From: Actinomycetota bacterium
Lineage (GTDB): Bacteria > Actinomycetota > Thermoleophilia > RBG-16-64-13
Direction: 5' to 3'
Length of the DNA: 64,000 nt
NCBI GenBank assembly: GCA_016278725.1
Contig: JADQBG010000006.1
Coordinates: 62,001 to 126,000 of the forward strand
A model generated the notes under the pieces. That model was not told where the DNA came from. It did no database searches and worked only from the letters and a program-made list of their open reading frames with translations. Each line of letters opens with the position of its first letter. Positions within the stretch are counted from its first letter, which is position 1. A program made the position numbers and the translations under genes. Below are positions 35,133 through 43,165 of the stretch, one piece after another.

Positions 35133-36029
35133 GTGAGGGATCCCGCCCTGCGCAGACTTCTCGTTTGGTCCGGTCGGGCACTCACGGTTCTGGGTTTGCT
35201 TTTCGTGGCGTTGCGCCTGCGCACTTATGCCGACGAGATCGACCTCGCGGGCCTCGGCTGGGGAGGATGGGCGGCCGTCGGCGGCCTGGCGCTTCTCTAC
35301 GGCGCCGCGGGAGTCATGTTGGGCCTGGCCTGGTGGCATCTGCTCGGGCATTTCGGGGCGCTCGCCTCGCGCCGCTGGGCGGTGCGCGTCTACGGCCTCT
35401 CGCAGATCAGCAAGTACGTGCCGGGCAACATCTTCCACCTGGCCGCTCGGCAGGGGCGGGGCATGGCCGCCGGTCTTCCCGGTTGGGCCGTGGCCAAGTC
35501 TGCCGCTTGGGAACTGGGACTCTTGGCGGTGGGAGGAGCGCTCTTTGGCCTGCTGGTGTTGCCTTTGCTCGTGGAAGCGGTCCCCGTCTTCGCGAGCGCG
35601 CTGCTCTTCTTGGCGGCTCTGGGGTCGACGGCGGTGCTCCTCTGGCGGCTGATCGGAGCGGGGGCGGCCCGGGCCTTTGCCTGGCAGGTGGCTTTCCTCG
35701 CCGCATCGGGCCTGCTCTTCCTCGGCCTGCTCGCGCTGCTCGGGCCGAGCGGCGCGGGGGAGGGGTCGGGAGGCGGCGGGGTTGCCGGCGGCACCTGGCT
35801 CATCGTGCTCGGCGCCTACATCCTTGCCTGGCTGGTCGGTCTGGTGACACCGGGATCCCCCGCCGGGCTCGGCGTGCGGGAGTTGGTCCTACTCCTGCTT
35901 CTGGGGGGCCTCGTTGACGAAGCCGGACTGGTGCAGGCCGTCGTGCTGGCGAGATTGGTGAGCGCGCTGGGGGACGGCGCATTCTTCCTGGGAGCCCTCG
36001 CCGTGGGGGAAGGCGGAACTGCGTCTTAG
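35133..36029 (+). CDS. Flippase-like (LPG synthase N-terminal/AglD-type, UPF0104) membrane protein
   Basis: 298 residues from GTG 35133 with about eight hydrophobic segments. The motif SQISKYVPGNIFHLAARQGRG and the C-terminal VTPGSPAGLGVRELVLLLLL are typical of the UPF0104/AglD-like family, which is linked to lipid-carrier flipping. Fits a step in lipid-linked glycan export. Seven bases after the methyltransferase gene, so in the same operon. Confidence 0.8.
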   Translation: MRDPALRRLLVWSGRALTVLGLLFVALRLRTYADEIDLAGLGWGGWAAVGGLALLYGAAGVMLGLAWWHLLGHFGALASRRWAVRVYGLSQISKYVPGNIFHLAARQGRGMAAGLPGWAVAKSAAWELGLLAVGGALFGLLVLPLLVEAVPVFASALLFLAALGSTAVLLWRLIGAGAARAFAWQVAFLAASGLLFLGLLALLGPSGAGEGSGGGGVAGGTWLIVLGAYILAWLVGLVTPGSPAGLGVRELVLLLLLGGLVDEAGLVQAVVLARLVSALGDGAFFLGALAVGEGGTAS

Positions 36030-36071
36030 TCTCGGCCTTAGCCTAAGCCTTAGCCTCGCCTCAGTCTCGCC

Positions 36072-36713
36072 TCAGTCTTCGCCCTCGACCAACTCGCCTT
36101 CCCAGGCCTCTCGGCCCTCCCGTACGGCGAAGAGGGCGATGACGAAGCCCGCCGCGGAATCCAGCCAGGTCCAACCGAACAGGGTGAAGGCCCCGAGGCC
36201 GATGAAGGTCGATACCGAGAGCCAGGCGCAGAGCCGGGTTTCGGCCGCATCCGCGAGCACTAGTCGCGAGCCCAGCCGTCCACCGGCCTGACGCTTGAGC
36301 CGAGCGAGCAGCGGCATGACCAGCACCGATAGCCCCAAGAGAACGACGCCCACGGTGCTCGTGTCGGGGGTGTCGCCGGTCAGCAGATTGCGGGTCCCTT
36401 CGAAAACCACGTAGGCCGCGAGAGCGAAGAAGGTAAGCGCGATTAGACGCAGGGCCCGCCGCTCCTTGGCTTCGCTCACCTCGCCGCCCCGGTATTCGGC
36501 GAGGAGCCTCACGAGCACCACCGTGGCCGCCGCCACTTCGATGCCCGAATCGACCCCGAAGCCGACCAGAGAGACCAGACCGGCCGCCAGTCCCGCCCCG
36601 ACGGCGACCAGCCCCTCGAGCACGTTGTAGGCGATGGTGGCCTGCTCCAGGCGGATGGCCCGCGTTGCCTGGGGCGGGGTGCCTTGGCTCCTCTCGGCGG
36701 CGATGCTGGTCAT
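36072..36713 (-). CDS. Cation-diffusion-facilitator-like membrane protein
   Basis: 213 residues from ATG 36713 with six hydrophobic segments. GFGVDSGIEVAAATVVLVR and LADAAETRLCAWLSV, plus TWLDSAAGFVIALFAVREG, correspond to the HxxxD/DxxxD-type membrane motifs of CDF transporters; the usual His is replaced (VDSGIE, ADAAET), as in TMEM163-like members. No C-terminal cytoplasmic domain. Transported ion unclear. An in-frame extension of 70 codons upstream overlaps the divergent gene region and is not used. Convergent with the flippase-like gene. Confidence 0.75.
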   Translation of the reverse strand: MTSIAAERSQGTPPQATRAIRLEQATIAYNVLEGLVAVGAGLAAGLVSLVGFGVDSGIEVAAATVVLVRLLAEYRGGEVSEAKERRALRLIALTFFALAAYVVFEGTRNLLTGDTPDTSTVGVVLLGLSVLVMPLLARLKRQAGGRLGSRLVLADAAETRLCAWLSVSTFIGLGAFTLFGWTWLDSAAGFVIALFAVREGREAWEGELVEGED

Positions 36714-36900
36714 CTTCCAGGAGTACCGCGGCGGGGCGCTGTCTATTCGCCTGGGATTACCATTGCAAACGGTAGGCTTACGAGCTGGAGCGCAAGGGCC
36801 CCGCCGACGCCGTCTTAATTCCGTTGACCGTGCGGGGTCGCTGTCAACCCCGGTTTGCGATGGCTTGCAGTCGTCCGCCCAACCCCCTATCGTTACTCGG

Positions 36901-38349
36901 ATGCGCCGCCGTATCCCGCCCATCCTCCTCGGCCTGGCCGTCTTCCTCTACTTCTTCACCTACAGCCTGAAGAGCCTCAACAACTACTGGGGCTACAACA
37001 TGCCCAGTTTCGACTTCGCCATCTACGATCAGGGGCTCTGGCTGCTCAGCCGCTTCGAGGAGCCTTTCGTCACCATCCTCGGTCTGCACCTCTTCGGCGA
37101 TCACACCAGCTTCATCCTGCTGCCCTTCGTCCCGCTCTACTGGATCTGGCCCTCGGGCGCGCTGCTCCTGATAGCGCAGGCCCTGGCGCTGGCCCTGGGT
37201 GCGGTGCCCTTGTTCCTGCTCGCCCGCCGTCTCTTGGGGAGCGAGTGGTTGGCGCTGGGGACGGCCGCCGCCTACCTGCTGACTCCGGCGCTTGGTTGGC
37301 TTAACCTGGAGAACTTTCACCCCGACTCCTTCGAAGTGCCCCTGGCGCTCCTTGCCATCTACTTCATGGTGGTCCGCCGCTGGTTCTGGTACGGGGTGGC
37401 GGTGGTCTTTCTGCTCGCGGTGAAGGAGGACGTCGCCCTGCTCACGGCGCCGCTCGGCCTGTACGTGGCCTGGCGCTACCAGCGGCGGGTGGGACTGGTC
37501 ACCTTCTTCGGATCGGTGGTCTGGATGGTGCTCGCGATCTATGTGATCCAACCCCACTTCAGCGGAGTGGAGGCGGGGGCGCTCGACAGTTGGCGCATCC
37601 CCTTCGGCGGGCCGGGCGGAGTGGTGAAGACGGCTTTCACCGACCCTGCGGCGCTGGCGGGGCACGTGTTCACGAGCGAGAAGATGCTCTACGTGCTGCA
37701 GCTGCTCTTGCCCACGGGTTTTCTAGCCTTGGCCTCGCCGCTCGCGCTGGTGGCTCTGCCGGTCCTGGGCTTCAACCTGCTCAGCACGTTCTTCTATCAG
37801 TATCACCTGGAGTATCACTACCACTCGCTGATCATCCCCGTCTTTTGGGCGGCGACGGTGTTTGCCCTGGCCGAGATCCCCTGGCGGAACTTGCGGCGCG
37901 GCGCGGTGGTGGCTGTCTTGTTGGCAACGGTGCTCTCCGCCTACCTCTGGGGGCCGCTCGGCTGGTCGCTGCACCCTTCCGGGGTGGCCGACCCCGAGTC
38001 GGAACGCGCCGCGGCGGCGCGCGAGGCCATCGCCATGATTCCCGAGGAGGCGGCGGTATCGGCCTGGTACGCCTACGCCTCGCACCTCGCCCACCGGGAA
38101 GAGATCTACGACTTTCCCAACCCCTGGTACGCCAACTACTGGGGGGACGACTCGCAAAAGGGGCAGCGCTTGGCACGGGCGGACTCGGTCGACTACGTGC
38201 TCATTCCGGCGAACCTGGGCGAAGGCCCGTCGCTGGACGTGTCGCAGCGGCTCACCGCGGAGGAGGGCTTCACCGCGATTTGGGAAGAGGCCGGGCTGGT
38301 CCTCTACGCCTCGCCGGAGGCGGCGGGCACCGATCAGGCGGAGCCATAG
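36901..38349 (+). CDS. DUF2079 family multi-pass membrane protein
   Basis: 482 residues, about ten hydrophobic segments. N-terminal motif SFDFAIYDQGLWLLSRFEEPF and the next GLHLFGDHTSFILLP are the DUF2079 hallmark, a family related to GT-C glycosyltransferases by its first-loop acid. A soluble C-terminal tail (about 365-480, AIAMIPEEAAVSAWYAYASH..) ends the protein. No ribosome site before the ATG. Divergent from the CDF-like gene. Confidence 0.88.
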   Translation: MRRRIPPILLGLAVFLYFFTYSLKSLNNYWGYNMPSFDFAIYDQGLWLLSRFEEPFVTILGLHLFGDHTSFILLPFVPLYWIWPSGALLLIAQALALALGAVPLFLLARRLLGSEWLALGTAAAYLLTPALGWLNLENFHPDSFEVPLALLAIYFMVVRRWFWYGVAVVFLLAVKEDVALLTAPLGLYVAWRYQRRVGLVTFFGSVVWMVLAIYVIQPHFSGVEAGALDSWRIPFGGPGGVVKTAFTDPAALAGHVFTSEKMLYVLQLLLPTGFLALASPLALVALPVLGFNLLSTFFYQYHLEYHYHSLIIPVFWAATVFALAEIPWRNLRRGAVVAVLLATVLSAYLWGPLGWSLHPSGVADPESERAAAAREAIAMIPEEAAVSAWYAYASHLAHREEIYDFPNPWYANYWGDDSQKGQRLARADSVDYVLIPANLGEGPSLDVSQRLTAEEGFTAIWEEAGLVLYASPEAAGTDQAEP

Positions 38350-38434
38350 CCGGCGCACTCGGCGGAGCCCAACGGACGGCGAGGCGGCGGCGGCCGACTA
38401 GGCAGAAGGCGGCGGCGGGGCGGACAACCTTGCC

Positions 38435-39832
38435 CTAGAGTTCCCGATTCTCCAGGATGCGGACGTCCCAGGGTCCGAGGTCGAGTTCGAGGGACTCCTG
38501 GCCGTCGAGTCCCCCGTGGAACCGGGCCGGTTGCGCGCTGTAGTTGACCACCGCCAGGCGCTCACGATCCTTGTGCTGGGCGTCGCCCGGGGCGCTCCAG
38601 CGGAAGGCGATCACGTCCGGGCCTGCGGGATCCGCGGGCAGCAGTTCCCACTCGCCCTGTTTGAAGAGGGGATCGCGGAGCAGGTCGAAGAGCTCCTCGT
38701 AGAGGGTGGCGGCCGCCGGGTCGGTGGGTTCCTGGGGACCGCGGCAGAGCTGCACCGGCACTCGGCGGCGGTAGCCCTCCTCCTGCTGGTTGTGGAAGAA
38801 GCGCAGGCCGGGAGAGAGATAGGCCAGGGCGGCGGCGGCTCCGTGCTGGGCTCCGGGGAACACCGTGGCGGCGCGGGGTTCGTCGTGGTTTTCCAGGAAG
38901 CGCACGAGCCCGGACTGAAATTCGACCCCCGCCTGCAGGTGTTGACGCACCGCTTGAGCCGGGCCCCGGCTCAGCCGGTCGTAGAGACGCTTGTCGTAGG
39001 CATAGTCGAAGCCCTGCCTGAGCATGGTCCACTCCAGATCCCAGTAGGCCTCCGCGATGAAGAGGAATTCCCGGCGGGCGCGCGCTTCTCCGATGGCGCG
39101 GGGCCAGAAGTTATCCGCCTCGATTCCCCAGGTGCGCTGAAAGACCTGCGGGAGGATCAGCATGGCCATGTCGCAGCGCAGCCCGTCGCAGAGCTCGGCC
39201 GCGCGCAGCAGCTGGTCGACCATGGCCGATTGCAGTTCAGGGTTGCCGTAGTCGAGCTGGAGCGTGTCCGTCCAGCCGGCGTAGTAGGGGTCGCGCCCGT
39301 GGGCGAGGATGAGCTCCTCTCCGTCCACGTGGGTGGACCACCAGTTCTCCGGGTCCCGGGCGCGGTTCTCGCGGGTTCCCCTGATGTAGTAGTCGGGGTG
39401 CTCGCCGATCCAAGGGTGGTCCAGGCCGGTGTGATTGGGGACGAAGTCCAGGATCAGCCGCAGGCCCCGCCGGTGCAGGCGGTCGCGCAGCGAGACCAGT
39501 GCCGCGTCGCCGCCCAGGTTGCGATGCACCGTGTATCCGGCCAAGGCGAAGGGAGAGCCGCAGACGTCTTTGTCCGAGAAGTCCGGCAGCGCTTTGCGGT
39601 ACTCCTGGGTCAGGCCGGGAAAGCCCGCCGCCACCCGGCGTCCGCGCTCGCCGGTTTGCCAGACTCCGAGCAGGTAGATCAGGTCGAAGCCCAGGTCGGC
39701 CAGCCGGTCGAGTTCCGCGTCGGGAATCGCCGCCAGGTCGCCTTCTCCGGGAGGCGCCCCCTGCAGGCGGTTGAGCCAGACGCGGGCGTTGATCTGATAG
39801 AGGCTAGGATGGCGGGGGAGAGGCGGTAGCAT
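38435..39832 (-). CDS. GH13-family alpha-glucan-active enzyme (alpha-amylase fold)
   Basis: 465 residues from ATG 39832; a much longer open frame upstream is a GC artefact. (beta/alpha)8 barrel with the conserved regions LILDFVPNHTGLDHP (region I, about 127-141), GLRCDMAM (Asp221 nucleophile), FIAEAYW (Glu261 acid/base) and FLENHDEPR (Asp317). C-terminal beta domain. No signal peptide, so it acts in the cytoplasm, perhaps in glycogen/trehalose or maltooligosaccharide turnover. Exact specificity not clear. Confidence 0.9.
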   Translation of the reverse strand: MLPPLPRHPSLYQINARVWLNRLQGAPPGEGDLAAIPDAELDRLADLGFDLIYLLGVWQTGERGRRVAAGFPGLTQEYRKALPDFSDKDVCGSPFALAGYTVHRNLGGDAALVSLRDRLHRRGLRLILDFVPNHTGLDHPWIGEHPDYYIRGTRENRARDPENWWSTHVDGEELILAHGRDPYYAGWTDTLQLDYGNPELQSAMVDQLLRAAELCDGLRCDMAMLILPQVFQRTWGIEADNFWPRAIGEARARREFLFIAEAYWDLEWTMLRQGFDYAYDKRLYDRLSRGPAQAVRQHLQAGVEFQSGLVRFLENHDEPRAATVFPGAQHGAAAALAYLSPGLRFFHNQQEEGYRRRVPVQLCRGPQEPTDPAAATLYEELFDLLRDPLFKQGEWELLPADPAGPDVIAFRWSAPGDAQHKDRERLAVVNYSAQPARFHGGLDGQESLELDLGPWDVRILENREL

Positions 39833-39931
39833 GGGCTCATGATAGCGCGGGTCACCCCGGCCGCGGAGGGGAAGATGTCCGGATGCGGCAGGGAATATGG
39901 CGGCGCCCAAGGCGAGAAAGCGGAGGACAGC

Positions 39932-40066
39932 GTGAGGATCCGGGAGATTACAATCACCCCTTTGCATATTCCCTGGCGGGAGCCTTACGCATGGGCGGGG
40001 CGGGTCCACGACGGGATCAGGGCGGCCCGGGCGGCGGAGGGCTTCCGCGAGCGGGGCGAGGCGTGA
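39932..40066 (+). CDS. 44-codon frame, enolase-superfamily N-terminal fragment or leader peptide
   Basis: GTG 39932 with GGAGG ten bases upstream. It reads VRIREITITPLHIPWREPYA then WAGRVHDGI, matching the N-terminal capping strand of mandelate racemase/muconate-lactonizing enzymes (about 370 residues). The barrel is absent; the frame ends at 40066, where its TGA overlaps the GTG start of the LarA-family gene. So it is a truncated gene that may now serve as a translated leader coupling the downstream gene. Confidence 0.55.
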   Translation: MRIREITITPLHIPWREPYAWAGRVHDGIRAARAAEGFRERGEA

Positions 40067-41625
40067 GCGCGGGGCGAAGCGCCGCTGGGGACCGTGGCGC
40101 GCCTTCCCGCGAGGTCCTCTTCCTGGCGGGCGATGGTCTGGTGGAGGCGCGGCTGCCCGGACCGGTGCGGGTGGTCGATCCGCCTCCCGGTCCCCCACCG
40201 CTGGCCGACTTCGCTCTTTCGGTCCGCCGCGCGCTCGAGAATCCGCTGGGGATGCCGCCTCTGGCCCGGCTGGCGGGTCGGGGCTCGCGGGTGGTGATCG
40301 CCTTCGACGACCCCTGCCTGCCGCTGCCCACGCCGCTCCACGATCCACGAAAGGTCATGATGGAGCGGGTGCTCGAGGTTCTCTCGCAAGCGGGAGTGCG
40401 CGACTCCGACATCCAACTGATCTGCGCCAACGGGCTTCACCGCAAGTGGTCTCGGCGCGAGCTGTTGCCGCTCGTGGGCAGGCGGACCATGTGGCGGCAC
40501 GGCGGGCGGCTGCGCTGCTACGACGGCGAGGACGCGGAGGCCAACCGCAAGCTGGGCTCGACCGAATCCGGACTGGTGGTGGAGGTGGACCGGGCCGTGG
40601 CCGAGGCGGACCTGGTGGTGTATCTGGCGGTGCCGTGGACCGAGATGAACGGCGGACACAAGTCCATCGCCTGCGGGCTCTCCAGCTACGCGAGCATTTC
40701 TCAGCACCACGGTCCGCGGGTGCAGGCGCAGAGCCCGCTGATGCACCCCGAGCGCTCGGAGATGCACGGGCAGCTTCGCGAAATCGGGAGGCTGGTGGGC
40801 CGGCACGTCCCCGTCTTTCAGGTGGAGGCGGTGCTGGACAGGAGGCTCTGGACGGGGCCGCTGCGCGGATTCGATCTACAGAGGCGGCGCATGCCCGGCT
40901 ACCTGCGCCCGGCGCACTCCCGCCTGCTTCCCCCGGCGGCCCGCAGCACCGTCGCCCGCGCCTTTCGCGGCTTCTACCGGCCGGCCGCGGTCTGGGCGGG
41001 CGAGGTCGAGGCGGTGCACGGCCGCACTCTCGACTTTCAGGCGGCGTACCGGGCCGGACCCGAACCTCAGGCCGACATCCTGCTCCTGGGTGTGCCCGAC
41101 CAGAGTCCCTACGCGGCCTACTCCCGGACGAATCCCCTGCTGGCGGCCAACCTGGGCCTGGGCTACATGTTCCAGTTCGCCCGCCCCGTGCCCCTGGTGC
41201 GCCGCGGCGGCCGGGTGATCCTGGTGGCTCCCTTCCGGCCCGGCTTTCACCCGCGCCATCACCTGGCCTATCAGCGCTTCTGGGACGAGGTGCTGCCGGT
41301 GACGCGGGACCCCTCCCGCATGGCGGCCGAGTTCGAACCCGCCTTCGTCGCCGACCCCGATTTGCGCGAGGCCTACCGGCAGCGCTACGCCTATCACGCG
41401 GCGCATCCCTTCTTCGCCTACTACTGGATGGCGCGGGCGCTCGAGCACCTGAGTGGCGTGACCGTGGCCGGCGCGGTGGATGCGGCGGTGGTCGAACGGC
41501 TGGGTTTCGGCGCGGCCCCCACGGTGGAGGCGGCCCTGGCCGAGGCCCGTTCCGAGTTGGGCGCCGACGCCGAAGCGGTGGTGCAAACCGTCCCCCCGGT
41601 TTTCACGGTGAACGTCGTGGTCTGA
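40063..41625 (+). CDS. LarA-family (nickel-pincer lactate-racemase-like, DUF2088) protein
   Basis: 520 residues from GTG 40063. DUF2088-type features: RVVIAFDDPCLPLPTPLHD, IQLICANGLHRKWSRREL, and DLVVYLAVPWTEMNGGHKS followed by IACGLSSYAS, corresponding to the loops with Arg, His and Lys that bind the nickel-pincer cofactor in LarA. It is longer than LarA (about 425 residues). No larB/C/E cofactor genes are in the window, so racemase activity is uncertain; family members epimerise various 2-hydroxyacids. Confidence 0.75.
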   Translation: MSAGRSAAGDRGAPSREVLFLAGDGLVEARLPGPVRVVDPPPGPPPLADFALSVRRALENPLGMPPLARLAGRGSRVVIAFDDPCLPLPTPLHDPRKVMMERVLEVLSQAGVRDSDIQLICANGLHRKWSRRELLPLVGRRTMWRHGGRLRCYDGEDAEANRKLGSTESGLVVEVDRAVAEADLVVYLAVPWTEMNGGHKSIACGLSSYASISQHHGPRVQAQSPLMHPERSEMHGQLREIGRLVGRHVPVFQVEAVLDRRLWTGPLRGFDLQRRRMPGYLRPAHSRLLPPAARSTVARAFRGFYRPAAVWAGEVEAVHGRTLDFQAAYRAGPEPQADILLLGVPDQSPYAAYSRTNPLLAANLGLGYMFQFARPVPLVRRGGRVILVAPFRPGFHPRHHLAYQRFWDEVLPVTRDPSRMAAEFEPAFVADPDLREAYRQRYAYHAAHPFFAYYWMARALEHLSGVTVAGAVDAAVVERLGFGAAPTVEAALAEARSELGADAEAVVQTVPPVFTVNVVV

Positions 41626-41850
41626 GGCCGTGTCGCCGAGTCTCGACCTTTGATTTGTCCCCTCACGGGGAAGGTTGGGGAGGGATTGAAGATCACCCGG
41701 TGGCGGCGCGCCCCGACCGCGCGAGAGTCGTGGCCGGCGATGGCGCCTCGACCGCCCCGGACGCCCGGCGGCCGCGCCCCATATCCGCCGGGGCTGCGCG
41801 CCCCGGCCGCCGCCCCGGAGCATCGTGGCCGGCGCCTTAGGAGGCCAATA
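41626..41850. other. Gene-free spacer
   Basis: 225 bases between the LarA-family gene and the DisA_N-like gene. GC-rich, open in several frames but without a domain or start signal until GGAGG at 41839. Confidence 0.35.
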
Positions 41851-43098
41851 TTGGACCAGTTGAGCACTCATCAGGAATTCGGAGAGCGGCGGCTCACCCC
41901 GCGTGAGACCTTCGTGGCCTCGACCCTGGTGAACGCCGTGCCCCACTGGTACCAGGCCGAGTGCGGACCCGAGCGCCACGAGTTGCGCTTTGCCGGGGGC
42001 GGTTCGCATGCTTTCTATTCGATCGCGGCGCTCTCCCCACGTCTGCAGGCGCTTCTCGATTTCGCCGGGGACAAAGCGGCGGAGTGGGCCTCCGCGATTC
42101 CCGAGTTCCCCTCCCGCCTGAACGAGGGCCGCATCGGCCAGGACCTGGCCCTCTTCTGGCTCGAGAGCCACACGCCGGGGGTCAACTGGAGCAAGGTGCT
42201 CGCCTACCTGCAGGAAGTCTCCTACCGCACCTACGAGGGCGACCAGGTTTCGCTCAACCTGATCATCAAGCCGGGATTCGGCCGGGTGGATCTGAGCGCA
42301 CCGGGTCTGCAGAAGGTCCTGGACCCCTTGGGTTCGAGCGAACAGGTGGCGCTGGTGGTGGACCCCGAGTTGCGTTACCTCGACTACCTGCAGATCCCCT
42401 GGCAGGACATCCCCGAGCAGGAGGCGCTTCACTTCCACCCGGACTTCGTGCAGCCCTTCTTCAGCCTACTCCAGCCGGGAGAGTTCGCCGTCATGGTCAC
42501 CAACCACCGGGACATCCTCGTGGTCGGAACCGAAGGCATTCTGGTCTCCGAGCGTTTCGGCCGCTGGTTCGTCTACGACAACTACACTTTCCGCAGCGTG
42601 CTGTCCCGGGCGAGCGCGGGCTCCTGGCTGCCGGCGAACCTATTTCAGGTGGTGTTCGATCTGAGCTATCGCAGGCGAGGTGCGCTCATCCTGCACGATC
42701 CGGAGGGGAGGCTGGGGAACCGCGTGGTCAACCAGGAGGCCTTCCTCGAGGGACCCGAGGCCCCGGCCGATTCCGTCCAGTCCCTGCTTGCGCACAAGGT
42801 CTCGACCATCGAGTTGCGCAGCCGCAGGGTGGAGCGCGGGGAACGCCGTCTCTTGGCCGAGATCGCCGGGGTGGATGGAGCGGTGATCGTCGACGACGAA
42901 AGGGTATGCGCCTTCGGCGCCATCTTGGAGCCTCATCCGGACGCGGGGGGCACCGGAGGAGCTCGGGAGACCGCAGCCCTTTCCGCCTTTCTCTGGGGAG
43001 CCAGTCCGGTGAAGATCAGCAGCGAGGGCGACATCACCACCTACTTCAAGAGCCGGGAAGGCTCCCGGGAGTGTGACGCTCAGCTCACCTTCATGTAG
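41851..43098 (+). CDS. Protein with a C-terminal DisA_N-like (diadenylate-cyclase-fold) domain
   Basis: 415 residues from TTG 41851, with GGAGG seven bases upstream. The C-terminal about 120 residues carry VDGAVIVDDERVCAFGAILE (about 340-360; the DGA motif) and GGARETAALSAFLWGASPVK, then ISSEGDITTYF, the order seen in diadenylate cyclase (DAC) domains. The catalytic RHR motif is replaced by RET, so c-di-AMP synthesis is unlikely; a nucleotide-sensing role fits better. The N-terminal about 300 residues are a domain of unknown type (VGTEGILVSERFGRWFVYDN). Stands alone. Confidence 0.65.
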   Translation: MDQLSTHQEFGERRLTPRETFVASTLVNAVPHWYQAECGPERHELRFAGGGSHAFYSIAALSPRLQALLDFAGDKAAEWASAIPEFPSRLNEGRIGQDLALFWLESHTPGVNWSKVLAYLQEVSYRTYEGDQVSLNLIIKPGFGRVDLSAPGLQKVLDPLGSSEQVALVVDPELRYLDYLQIPWQDIPEQEALHFHPDFVQPFFSLLQPGEFAVMVTNHRDILVVGTEGILVSERFGRWFVYDNYTFRSVLSRASAGSWLPANLFQVVFDLSYRRRGALILHDPEGRLGNRVVNQEAFLEGPEAPADSVQSLLAHKVSTIELRSRRVERGERRLLAEIAGVDGAVIVDDERVCAFGAILEPHPDAGGTGGARETAALSAFLWGASPVKISSEGDITTYFKSREGSRECDAQLTFM

Positions 43099-43165
43099 AG
43101 GTCCGTGGGGCTCGGGAGCGATGACCCCCAGGCTCTCCCACGAAACAGCCTGATAGGCTGGGCGC

